8,959 nt of DNA from Lachnospiraceae bacterium (GTDB lineage Bacteria; Bacillota; Clostridia; Lachnospirales; Lachnospiraceae), in assembly GCA_003447895.1 (NCBI GenBank), contig DLYC01000070.1:1-8959 (forward strand), written 5' to 3'. The notes under the pieces were generated by a model. The model saw nothing but the letters and a program-made list of their open reading frames with translations, was not told where the DNA came from and searched no databases. The position numbers were made by a program, and so were the translations under genes. Positions 1-6,682 of this stretch are shown piece by piece; the first letter of the stretch is position 1; the number at the start of each line of letters is the position of its first letter.

Positions 1-110
1 ACATACCTGTTCACTTTCTTTCGCTGTGCTTTCTTCTGATCCATCCGCTTTCTCTGCGGCGATCTCTTCTTCTGCGGGCGCACCTGCGAACTCTGATTTC
101 GACTGCCCAT
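1..110 (-). CDS. N-terminal fragment of an unidentified protein with a polybasic N-terminus (cut by window edge)
   Basis: Seen: reading leftward from an ATG at 108-110, the frame stays open for 36 codons to the window edge. An AAGGAG ribosome binding site lies at 120-125, 9 bases before the ATG. The visible peptide begins MGSRNQSSQ and ends RKKVNRY. It has 14 Arg/Lys and one Asp in 36 residues, many Gln, and no hydrophobic segment yet. Inference: such a basic cytoplasmic leader often precedes a single membrane anchor under the positive-inside rule. In Lachnospiraceae a HlyD-like membrane protein found near cell-division genes starts in this way (a Lys/Arg-rich head ending near RYK, then a transmembrane helix), so that is my best guess, held weakly. 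A basic RNA- or DNA-binding protein is the alternative. The gene follows proC on the same strand, 161 bases after its stop. That it is a real gene is better supported than its identity. Confidence 0.62.
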   Translation of the reverse strand, partial: MGSRNQSSQVRPQKKRSPQRKRMDQKKAQRKKVNRY

Positions 111-137
111 TCTTATTTGCTCCTTATGCTCTTCGTC

Positions 138-193
138 GGCCGCTCCCGCGGCCCTTGTACCGCGCGCAGACAGGCCAAAAGATTGCCGGCCGC
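138..193 (-). other. GC-rich 5' leader with alternative hairpins upstream of the left-edge gene
   Basis: In the leader of the left-edge gene, GGCCGC (138-143) and GCGGCC (148-153) form a perfect 6-bp, all-GC stem with a 4-base loop, ending 12 bases upstream of the AAGGAG site. A third copy, GGCCGC at 188-193, could pair with 148-153 instead, so two mutually exclusive stems can be drawn. There is no run of U after either, so this is not an intrinsic terminator. Whether it regulates anything is unknown; short all-GC repeats can arise by chance in GC-rich DNA. Confidence 0.3.
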
Positions 194-236
194 ACGCACT
201 ATCCCCAGTTCGATGTCCAAAGACAATATCCTAATT

Positions 237-265
237 AAAATACTCTATTTATCCCGCAAATGCAA
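237..265 (-). promoter_or_regulatory. Possible weak promoter for the left-edge gene
   Basis: An AT-rich island just after the proC stop contains, on the minus strand, TTGCAT (260-265), a 17-base spacer and TATTTT (237-242). The match to the sigma-70/SigA consensus is 3/6 and 4/6, with ideal spacing. It would give a leader of about 120 bases. No clear terminator follows proC here, so read-through from proC is an equally good explanation for expression. Confidence 0.22.
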
Positions 266-271
266 TGTTTA

Positions 272-1099
272 TCAGCTTTTTGAGCGGTTTTTTGGCGCAT
301 TCATTGCCGCGGAGCGGTCAATACAGGCCCGGGTCCCCTCAAATACCGCCGATCGAAGGCCTTTTTCCTCCAAAACCCTGACCGCTTCGATCGTCGTGCC
401 CGCGGGGGAGCACACCATATCCTTGAGCTCGCCGGGGTGCATGCCGGTGTCCAGGAGCATTTTGGCGCTTCCGAGAACTGCCTGCGCCGCGAACTTATAG
501 GCCTGCGCGCGGGGCATTCCGCCTGCGACGGCGGCGTCCGCCATGGCCTCCAGCATCATGAACACATAGGCGGGCGAGCTTCCGCTGACACCCGTCACCG
601 CGTCAAACAGCCTCTCCGGAACGATCTCGAAAAGGCCGAAGGTCTCCGCGATCTCCCCGACTTTCTCCATCTCCCGACTCGTGACCGAAGCCGAGCCGCA
701 GGCGGCCGTCATGGCCTCGCCGACCAGCGCGGGCGTATTGGGCATAAGGCGCACAAGATGGAGGTTCTCGTTTCCAAAGGCCTCCTCATAGTAAGAGATG
801 CTGCGTCCCGCCGCGATCGTGACCACAAGCTGGTCCTCTCTGACCGAGCCTCGGATCTGCCCGATCACGTCATCGAGCATCTGCGGTTTGACCGACAGAA
901 AGAGGATCTCACAGCTCTCTGCCACTTTCCTGTTGTCATCCGTAACTTCAATGCCGTACTTCTCCTTCACCCGCTCCCTGCTCTTTGGGGACCGGCAGGA
1001 TCCGATCAGGTCGGACGGCGCAGCTTTCCCGCTCTTTAAGATTCCGCCGATCATTGCGCCCGCCATGTTGCCGACTCCGATAAAACCAAATGCTTTCAT
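272..1099 (-). CDS. proC: Pyrroline-5-carboxylate reductase
   Basis: It catalyses the last step of proline synthesis in the cytoplasm, reducing 1-pyrroline-5-carboxylate to L-proline with NAD(P)H. At 275 residues it has the normal family length. The N-terminal Rossmann fold shows the dinucleotide-binding loop GVGNMAG (8-14) and the SVKP motif (69-72). MPNTP (119-123) and SGSSPAY (172-178) follow. The C-terminal dimerisation domain carries the signature ending SPAGTT (231-236), where Ala replaces the second Gly of the more common SPGGTT, a variant that should be harmless. A short basic tail (about 266-275) ends the protein. The ATG at 1097-1099 puts the glycine loop at the expected distance; an AGAGAGG site (1112-1118) lies 12 bases upstream, slightly far. 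The gene stands alone or leads into the left-edge gene, and is divergent from the lipoprotein gene. No leader peptide or T-box-like element was recognised upstream. Confidence 0.97.
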   Translation of the reverse strand: MKAFGFIGVGNMAGAMIGGILKSGKAAPSDLIGSCRSPKSRERVKEKYGIEVTDDNRKVAESCEILFLSVKPQMLDDVIGQIRGSVREDQLVVTIAAGRSISYYEEAFGNENLHLVRLMPNTPALVGEAMTAACGSASVTSREMEKVGEIAETFGLFEIVPERLFDAVTGVSGSSPAYVFMMLEAMADAAVAGGMPRAQAYKFAAQAVLGSAKMLLDTGMHPGELKDMVCSPAGTTIEAVRVLEEKGLRSAVFEGTRACIDRSAAMNAPKNRSKS

Positions 1100-1150
1100 G
1101 ATTCTATAATACCTCTCTCATTCCGGTGCGGGCCCTAAGGTGCGGACTGA

Positions 1151-1172
1151 CAGGCTGCGCCGTGCGCGCCTG
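1151..1172. other. Bulged GC-rich hairpin in the proC/lipoprotein divergent region
   Basis: CAGGC (1151-1155) pairs with GCCTG (1168-1172), and GCGC (1157-1160) with GCGC (1164-1167), giving a 9-bp stem with a single-base bulge (T1156) and a 3-base CGT loop. It sits about 50 bases upstream of proC, so it would fall in a proC leader if transcription starts further up. No U-run follows on either strand, so it is not a standard terminator. The rest of 1100-1338 holds no convincing gene; a T7 run at 1209-1215 follows only a weak 4-bp stem (1188-1191 with 1201-1204). Confidence 0.3.
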
Positions 1173-1290
1173 CTCTGTCCCGTATCCGGGCCGTTTCTTC
1201 GCCCGCTGTTTTTTTCCGCAGCCACCGCATATTGCTGTCTTCCCCGCAGCCGCCCTTGCATAAGACGCGGACTAAGGGGTATCCTTACTT

Positions 1291-1330
1291 TTGAACGGTA
1301 ACATATTACCATATTTCTGACAGCTGAGGT
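1291..1330 (+). promoter_or_regulatory. Putative promoter/operator and ribosome binding site of the lipoprotein gene
   Basis: A local AT-rich stretch upstream of the lipoprotein start carries TTGAAC (1291-1296), which resembles a -35 box, followed by an inverted repeat GGTAA-CATA-TTACC (1297-1310) and an AT-rich ATATTT (1311-1316). The distance from TTGAAC to the best -10-like TATTTC (1312-1317) is 15 bases, shorter than ideal, so the promoter call is weak. The dyad could be an operator or chance. TGAGGT at 1325-1330 is a good ribosome binding site 8 bases before the ATG at 1339. Confidence 0.3.
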
Positions 1331-1338
1331 ATCCGAAT

Positions 1339-3234
1339 ATGGATTCTAACGTCTCCGTACGTCTTTATAAATACCTGATCACAGTGGCCGCCGCGCTCTC
1401 CTTCGCGCTCCTTCTCTCCTCCTGCCGACCGGGTGCAGAGCCGCAGGGCGCACGGCAGAAGGCGCTGTCTTTCCTTTCGTCCCGCCGGGTCGAAACGGCG
1501 GGGCAGAGCGGCGGGCTCTACGACCTGACGGCCCTTTCGTCCGACAAAGAGAGGACTCTGTGCGCCTACGGGGTCTACGATGAGACTCACATTCTTCTTT
1601 TGACAGCTGAAGACAGACCCGCGTTTGGTCCCGACAGCAAAGGGCCCGCCTATACAGCCGACCTCCTGGACCTGACAGACGGAAGCCGCCGGGAGCTTGT
1701 CTCCTTCGAGTGCGCGGGGACGCTGAACGGCTTCTCCGACGGCACCCAGTTTCTGGAGATCATAAGCGCACAGCCGCTGGTCGTCTATGACAGCCTGAAC
1801 GGCATGCTCTACGCGCCCCGGATGACGCCCTCTTCCCTGGTGCTTCCGGGCTGGCTTAACGGAGCGTCCGTGCACTGCCTTGGCGGAAAGCTCTATCTCT
1901 CCAGCGAGAGGGGTTTTCTCTATGATACGTCCCCGGACGGGGAACTCCATGCCGTATGGCGGCTTCCTCACACTTTCCACACATTTACGCCCGTAAAGTC
2001 CGGCCACGAAGGGGTGCTCACTTTTTCCACCCGGACTTTTGGGGAGGACACGGGCGAGGTCCTGGTCGATATCGATCCGGTCAGCGGGGAGAGCCGCTAC
2101 TATCGGTCTTCCCTCTCACAGGAGCGCTTTTTGTCGGACAGCGAGGGCCTTGTCCTCGCTTCTTCCTTTGACCGGGAGCCGCTCCTCACAGTCTGTGACC
2201 CGGCAGCTTCCTCCCAAAAAACGCTTCATCTCCCTGAGCGGATCACGGAGAGGCTTTCCGGGAATGCGGAGGGCACGGGCAGTTTTGTCTCTCTGCAGAC
2301 AGCTCCCCGCTCACTGGGAAGCGGCTGGTGCTGCTGGTCCCTCAGCGACGGGAACGGGCGCCCGGAGAGCCTCTATCTCTGGGACACGCTCTCCGCCTCC
2401 GCTTCCGGCTGGGAGGCACCCTCCCAGACCGACTGGGCAGGCCCTTCCCCCGAGGAGTACGGAGAAATCAGCCGCCGCGCCGCTCAGCTGGAGGAGCAGT
2501 ACGGGGTCACAATCGTGCTGGGAAGAAACGTTCCTCTCACCTTTTCCGACTACAGCGCCTCCCCGGAGACCTCCCCGGACCTCATGGACGGGACCCTGTC
2601 AGTCCTTGAAAATGTGCTGTCGCGCTACCCCGCACAATATTTTGACGCCCTGAAAGGCACTTACTACAGGGAAATTGTCTTCTATCTGACGGGAGACCTG
2701 GCCCCTCTGGATCAGACAGCCAATATCTCCAACGCGGGCGCCTTCGCCACGGAGCGCGACGGACTGTGCCAGATCGCGCTGAACCTTCTGAGCGACCCGG
2801 ACGCCTCCATGGTGATCCATGAGCTCACACACGCGGCGGATTACCGCTTTGCCGGGCAGGCGCTCTGGGACGAGGACGCCTGGAACGCCATGAATCCGCC
2901 CGGATTTTCTTATTACAATTCCTATATCGATGAGCAGGGGGAGAGCTATGAATACTCGGGGAGCAGCGATCACACCGCTGACGCGGGTGGCCCCGCCGAT
3001 GAGGTGTACTTTATTGATGCCTACAGTAAGACCTTCGGCATGGAAGACCGGGCAAGGCTCATGGAGAATCTGATGGTGAGCGGAAGCCCCTATGCGGAGT
3101 TTTACAGAGGGAAACATCTGCAGGAAAAGCTTTCCTATTACTTCCGCTTTCTCAGGGACACCCTTTCGGACGAGTCCTGGCCGCCCGCCACAGAATGGGA
3201 AGAGGCGCTCGAAAGCGCCTCTGTCACACAATAA
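1339..3234 (+). CDS. Predicted surface lipoprotein with C-terminal HExxH metallopeptidase-like domain
   Basis: Seen: 631 residues with a lipoprotein signal peptide: charged start (R8, K11), hydrophobic core 13-26 and lipobox LSSC with C29 as the lipidated Cys. It should therefore be anchored outside the membrane. Residues about 40-360 are beta-rich, with repeated segments of the type 'LYDTSPDGEL', 'LVDIDPVSGES' and 'LYLWDT', suggesting a propeller-like fold, though I cannot count blades with confidence. Residues about 370-631 form a second domain containing HELTH (H494, E495, H498), the zinc-ligand and catalytic-Glu motif of zincin peptidases. The segment FIDAYSKTFGMEDRAR follows; its E569, about 70 residues later, is my candidate third zinc ligand, as in gluzincins with a helix-borne Glu. 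The start is fixed by TGAGGT 8 bases upstream and by the signal peptide. It is the only plus-strand gene, so it is probably transcribed alone. I do not recognise the exact family; substrate unknown. The lipoprotein call is firm, protease activity is inferred. Confidence 0.82.
   Translation: MDSNVSVRLYKYLITVAAALSFALLLSSCRPGAEPQGARQKALSFLSSRRVETAGQSGGLYDLTALSSDKERTLCAYGVYDETHILLLTAEDRPAFGPDSKGPAYTADLLDLTDGSRRELVSFECAGTLNGFSDGTQFLEIISAQPLVVYDSLNGMLYAPRMTPSSLVLPGWLNGASVHCLGGKLYLSSERGFLYDTSPDGELHAVWRLPHTFHTFTPVKSGHEGVLTFSTRTFGEDTGEVLVDIDPVSGESRYYRSSLSQERFLSDSEGLVLASSFDREPLLTVCDPAASSQKTLHLPERITERLSGNAEGTGSFVSLQTAPRSLGSGWCCWSLSDGNGRPESLYLWDTLSASASGWEAPSQTDWAGPSPEEYGEISRRAAQLEEQYGVTIVLGRNVPLTFSDYSASPETSPDLMDGTLSVLENVLSRYPAQYFDALKGTYYREIVFYLTGDLAPLDQTANISNAGAFATERDGLCQIALNLLSDPDASMVIHELTHAADYRFAGQALWDEDAWNAMNPPGFSYYNSYIDEQGESYEYSGSSDHTADAGGPADEVYFIDAYSKTFGMEDRARLMENLMVSGSPYAEFYRGKHLQEKLSYYFRFLRDTLSDESWPPATEWEEALESASVTQ
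3201..3222. terminator. Perfect 9-bp hairpin at the convergent gene junction, inside the lipoprotein 3' end
   Basis: AGAGGCGCT (3201-3209) and AGCGCCTCT (3214-3222) form a perfect 9-bp stem around a CGAA loop. It lies within the last codons of the lipoprotein gene, ending 9 bases before its stop codon, and 26 bases beyond the HAD gene stop on the minus strand. It is symmetric enough to act in both directions. Neither side has a strong U-run (the minus side reads UCCCAUUCU), so it may be a weak terminator or a 3'-end stabiliser. Position between convergent genes is the main argument. Confidence 0.45.
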
Positions 3235-3248
3235 GTCTGTCTCGGTGA

Positions 3249-4022
3249 CTATTCGATGTCCCGGCTCGCGGAATCAGTCTGTCCCTCCAGCTTTTCGATC
3301 GCGTCACTCACAGAGAGGACGATCTCATCGGCTGCCTCCCGAAGTTCCGCGGGGGATTTCGGAAACGTAAAGCCCACATCGCAGGCCTTGATCAGGGGGA
3401 GATCGTTATAGGAATCCCCGATCCCGCCAAACCGCCCGATTCCGAACAGTTCCCTGACGCGCGCGATGCCGGTCCCCTTGGAGCAGCCGGCCGCCACGAT
3501 GTCCACGTTCCTGATGTTTTGGAAAGCGCTGACAAATTGTCCGTATTTTTCTTCGATCAGAGCTGCCGCCTCTGCGGCCGCTCTCTCGTCCTCCAGCCGC
3601 ATGGAGATACCGTAGATCCGGTCCTGCGGGATCTCTGAGAACGAATTGACTCTTACCTGGAGCGGATACTCCGGCGTGTTAAGGCAGTAGACCCGCCCGT
3701 CCGCGTGGATCACTTCCGCCGCTCTGTCCTCGAACTCCCTGCAGATCGTCTCTGCGGCCGAGGGGTCCATGGCGCGGCTGTCCAGCACATTTCCCTTCCC
3801 GTCCACGGTAAGGGCTCCGCTCACACTGATGATGAAATCCGGGCGGATAAAGTCTCCGATCGTATCGAAAATGCTGTCCGGCGACCTGCCTGTACAGATT
3901 CCGAACAGGCCTCCCCTCTTTTGGAAGAAGAGGATCTCGAAGATGTCCCTCGCGTAGAAACGCTCCTCCGTGTTATGAAAATATAGTGTCCCGTCGAAAT
4001 CGGCGGCCAGTGCTTTGATCAA
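3249..4022 (-). CDS. HAD-superfamily phosphatase, Cof/class IIB type
   Basis: A cytoplasmic Mg-dependent phosphohydrolase, probably acting on a small phosphorylated metabolite such as a sugar phosphate. All four HAD motifs are visible in 257 residues: motif I DFDGTL with nucleophile D8 and acid/base D10, motif II TGR (T44), motif III K182 in SKGTGI, and motif IV GDSYND (D203, D207). The long insert between motifs II and III (about 70-180) fits the class IIB cap seen in the Cof family. The start is TTG at 4020-4022: the only upstream in-frame codons before a TAG at 4044-4046 offer no ATG or GTG, and AAGAGG lies 6 bases upstream. That TAG is also the stop of the kinase gene, 21 bases away in the same frame, so the two genes are very likely co-transcribed. 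The family is promiscuous and the substrate cannot be read from sequence. Confidence 0.9.
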   Translation of the reverse strand: MIKALAADFDGTLYFHNTEERFYARDIFEILFFQKRGGLFGICTGRSPDSIFDTIGDFIRPDFIISVSGALTVDGKGNVLDSRAMDPSAAETICREFEDRAAEVIHADGRVYCLNTPEYPLQVRVNSFSEIPQDRIYGISMRLEDERAAAEAAALIEEKYGQFVSAFQNIRNVDIVAAGCSKGTGIARVRELFGIGRFGGIGDSYNDLPLIKACDVGFTFPKSPAELREAADEIVLSVSDAIEKLEGQTDSASRDIE

Positions 4023-4043
4023 AATATACCTCTTTCTCCTTTT

Positions 4044-6587
4044 CTATTCCTTGAGCGGAAGGACCCGGTTCAGGACGCTTCTGAGCGTCCCCAACTCGAC
4101 CGGTTTGGCAATATAGGCGTCCATGCCGCAGTTTCTGGCTCTCTCTATGTCCTCGTCAAACGCGTTGGCCGTCATGGCCACGACCGGGAGATTCGCGTGC
4201 TCGACGTCGTGCATTTTCCGGATATTGCGCGTCGCCTCATAGCCGTCAATTCCCGGCATCTGAATGTCCATCAGGACCGCGTCATAGTAATTCCGGTCTG
4301 ACCTTGCGATCATGAGGATTGCCGTCTCGCCGTCCGGCGCCGTCTCAACCACAAATCCGTCATCCTCCAGAAGGTCCCTCGCGATCTCCCGGTTGAGTTC
4401 ATTGTCCTCTACGACCAGGATCCGGATCCCTTCGGCCTCTTTCCCGGGTGCCGACCCCTTTCTGTTTGTAAAGACGGCCGACTTGGAGGTCAGGACCGTG
4501 AACTCTTCCTGTTCCGCGGAGCCTTCCCGGCCGGAATTTTTGTCCGCATCTTCCCCCCTGAGACAGCGAAGCGCGAGATTGACCGTAATGACGGTTCCCC
4601 TCCCCTGTACGCTGTCTACGGTTATGGAGCCTCCCATGGTATCCACGATTCCCTTGCAGATCGGCATACCGAGTCCGCTCCCGAGGACCTTGCTGACTGT
4701 CGTATTGTTCTCTCTCTCAAAGGGATCGAAGATCCTCTTCAAGAATTCCCTGCTCATGCCGATCCCGGTGTCGCTCACGACGAATTCGAGCGCCGCATAG
4801 CCTGCCGGAGCGCCCAGCCCCTGGGAGACCGTGAGCCTTATCCGCCCTTGTCTTGGCGTATACTTGACGGCGTTACTGAGCAGATTTAAGAGAAGCTGCG
4901 TCATCCGGAGCTTGTCGCAAAGCACATTCTCCGGCACACTCTCCGCAACACGAAATTCAAACTCGTGCTCTCGCGAGAGGATCTCCGGCTTTATGAGGTC
5001 GGTCACTTCCCTGATGAGCTCCCGGATATTGCACCAGGACTCCTCCAGAAAGATCCTCCCGCTCTCGATCCGGCTCATGTCCAGTACGTTGTTGATAAGC
5101 TCCAGGAGGTGATTGCTCGAAATCAGGATCTTATCGAGGCTCTCCATTACCTTCTGCGGCTCGTCGATGTGAGCCTTCGCGATGTTGGCAAATCCGACAA
5201 TTGCGTTCATCGGCGTCCGGATGTCATGGGACATATTGGAGAGGAACATGCTCTTGGCGTCATCCGCGTGCCTGGCATGCTCCAGCGCGTCCTCCAGGAG
5301 CCTTCTCTTTCTGATCTCCTCCTGTCTCTCCTCCTCAATGTTGGCAAATCCAAGGACCATCTGCATGGATCGCCCGTTTCCGATCCTGACGCCCTTGACC
5401 TGATAATACTGCGGTGCGGCCGTGTTGGCGTTTCGGAAGGCGAAGGTAAATCCCTTCTTCTTTTTGAGCACCTCTCTCACATTATCGATGCTGAGAAGTT
5501 CTATAAAGTTCTCCCGGTCCTGCCTGGAGACCCCCTTATAAGCAAACGCCTCGATGCTGTCCGAATAGCTCGGAAGAAAGATCCTGCTGTATTTAGTCGT
5601 GATCCTGTCCTCACGGCGGTAGATGTCATAGGTATCGGTCTCAAGATCTACGAAATAGACCGACGCGTAATCGTTCGTGAGGCCCTGGATCATATCCATT
5701 CTCTTTTTGTTCTCGATCTCGATCTTCTTCTGCTCGGTGACATCGCGCATGATGATCATCGCGGTCAGATCTCCCGTCGTCTCGTTTTTGGTCAGCGCGA
5801 TGATCTCCTTGATCCACACCCGGTTCCCGAATTTGTCCTGCACAAGGTATTCGATCCAGGGAGCTCTCTCACCCATCTCATAGATCCGGATCAGGTTCTC
5901 CCTGTCCACAAGCTCCAGAAACTCCTCCCGGTTGCCCGACAGGATCCTCTCCGACCAGCTCTTTGCGTGGACACCGAAGTCTCCGGGAATATCGATTCCG
6001 GGCACATAGTAAAAGATATCCTCATTCCGGTTCATGGCAGAGACCACAAGGTTTCTCGTCACATTGACCTCGAAGGTGGAAATGGACTCGGAAGCCAGAA
6101 GTCCCCGGTAAAAATTTTCCGTTCTGCCGCCCACCTCCGCCGAAGGCTGTCCCTGGCTGCTGATGTGCTCGATGCTGTCGAATACGCCGCTTTGATCTGT
6201 CCTTAAGCTTTCCTCCCGCGGAATACAGGCAACGGCTTTGACCGGAACACCATCCCGAATCGCAAGCCTCCGGTTCTCGATCTTTTTCCAGCGCCCGTCC
6301 TTCATCTGATAGGACAGGATGAACAGGCTCCGGTCCGCGAGGACTGTGCGTATGTTCTCTATACTGCCCATCATCTCGCGCCATTCGGCGTACTCCGGAT
6401 TGATCCGGGTCCGGCTGTAGACGCGGTTAAACTCCGAGTAGCAGCTTCCGGTGACAGGATCCGGCTCCTGAACGCCCTCAGCCTCCATGATCTTTTCGAT
6501 CCTGTCTTTTTCCAGATCGATCATATAGACGCGGCTGTAGTTTTCCAGAAAGGCCTTAAGCAGCTCATTATTGTAGTCAGTGGTCAT
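4044..6587 (-). CDS. Soluble hybrid sensor histidine kinase with C-terminal receiver domain
   Basis: A cytoplasmic signalling protein that should autophosphorylate on His and pass the phosphate to its own receiver Asp. Numbering uses the start at 6585-6587 (847 residues). No membrane segment is visible. The N-terminal about 415 residues are sensory: two similar segments (about 16-30 and 305-320, both of the form Y..VY.(I/V)DLE.D) and a PAS-like block between them (about 170-285, ending MRDVTEQKK). A coiled linker leads to the HisKA H-box SHDIRTPMN with H454. The ATPase domain has the N-box (N572), G1 DTGIG (606-610) and G2 GSGLG (636-640). The receiver (about 721-845) has E727/D728, phospho-acceptor D774, T806 and K828. 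There is no HPt or DNA-binding output domain, so a separate HPt protein or regulator is needed, and none is seen in the window. It lies 95 bases after truA and 21 before the HAD gene. Ligand unknown. Confidence 0.93.
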   Translation of the reverse strand: MTTDYNNELLKAFLENYSRVYMIDLEKDRIEKIMEAEGVQEPDPVTGSCYSEFNRVYSRTRINPEYAEWREMMGSIENIRTVLADRSLFILSYQMKDGRWKKIENRRLAIRDGVPVKAVACIPREESLRTDQSGVFDSIEHISSQGQPSAEVGGRTENFYRGLLASESISTFEVNVTRNLVVSAMNRNEDIFYYVPGIDIPGDFGVHAKSWSERILSGNREEFLELVDRENLIRIYEMGERAPWIEYLVQDKFGNRVWIKEIIALTKNETTGDLTAMIIMRDVTEQKKIEIENKKRMDMIQGLTNDYASVYFVDLETDTYDIYRREDRITTKYSRIFLPSYSDSIEAFAYKGVSRQDRENFIELLSIDNVREVLKKKKGFTFAFRNANTAAPQYYQVKGVRIGNGRSMQMVLGFANIEEERQEEIRKRRLLEDALEHARHADDAKSMFLSNMSHDIRTPMNAIVGFANIAKAHIDEPQKVMESLDKILISSNHLLELINNVLDMSRIESGRIFLEESWCNIRELIREVTDLIKPEILSREHEFEFRVAESVPENVLCDKLRMTQLLLNLLSNAVKYTPRQGRIRLTVSQGLGAPAGYAALEFVVSDTGIGMSREFLKRIFDPFERENNTTVSKVLGSGLGMPICKGIVDTMGGSITVDSVQGRGTVITVNLALRCLRGEDADKNSGREGSAEQEEFTVLTSKSAVFTNRKGSAPGKEAEGIRILVVEDNELNREIARDLLEDDGFVVETAPDGETAILMIARSDRNYYDAVLMDIQMPGIDGYEATRNIRKMHDVEHANLPVVAMTANAFDEDIERARNCGMDAYIAKPVELGTLRSVLNRVLPLKE

Positions 6588-6592
6588 ATTTA

Positions 6593-6597
6593 CCTCC
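6593..6597 (-). promoter_or_regulatory. Ribosome binding site that decides the kinase start
   Basis: GGAGG at 6593-6597 lies 5 bases before the ATG at 6585-6587. An in-frame ATG at 6597-6599, four codons earlier, overlaps this Shine-Dalgarno sequence and has only a weak AAGAG upstream of itself. I therefore place the kinase start at 6587; using the earlier ATG would add MEVN and give 851 residues. Confidence 0.75.
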
Positions 6598-6682
6598 ATG
6601 TCGAAGCTCTTTGGCGCGGGTCATGTCCCTTCTGCTGCGCCCTTTCTGTCCATCCTGACGGAATCTTCCCGACAAAAGCATT

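Noticed and set aside
26..238. 70-codon plus-strand frame at the left edge
   Set aside because: It is antisense to the left-edge minus-strand gene and its leader, where a good AAGGAG site and start favour the minus strand.
437..1039. 200-codon plus-strand frame opposite proC
   Set aside because: The proC motifs on the minus strand are unmistakable; this frame is Arg/His-rich low-information translation of the complement.
1188..1215. Terminator-like stem followed by a T7 run on the plus strand
   Set aside because: The stem is only 4 bp with a 9-base loop and is separated from the T-run by four bases; no plus-strand gene ends upstream of it.
1118..1312. 64-codon minus-strand frame in the divergent region
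   Set aside because: No convincing ribosome binding site, Arg-rich unstructured composition, and it spans the probable promoter region and the 1151-1172 hairpin.
2599..3231. 210-codon minus-strand frame opposite the lipoprotein 3' half
   Set aside because: It overlaps the HExxH domain antisense, has a composition without domain marks, and ends within the convergent junction. It is a shadow of the real gene.
4965..6206. 413-codon open frame on the plus strand opposite the kinase gene
   Set aside because: It is antisense to well-supported PAS, HisKA and ATPase coding sequence, shows no recognisable domain and has no suitable ribosome binding site. GC-rich codon use commonly leaves such frames open.
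6600..6682. Possible terminator or promoter between truA and the kinase gene
   Set aside because: I found only short imperfect repeats such as GGAA-GA-TTCC, no U-run and no paired -35/-10 boxes, so neither call is supported.
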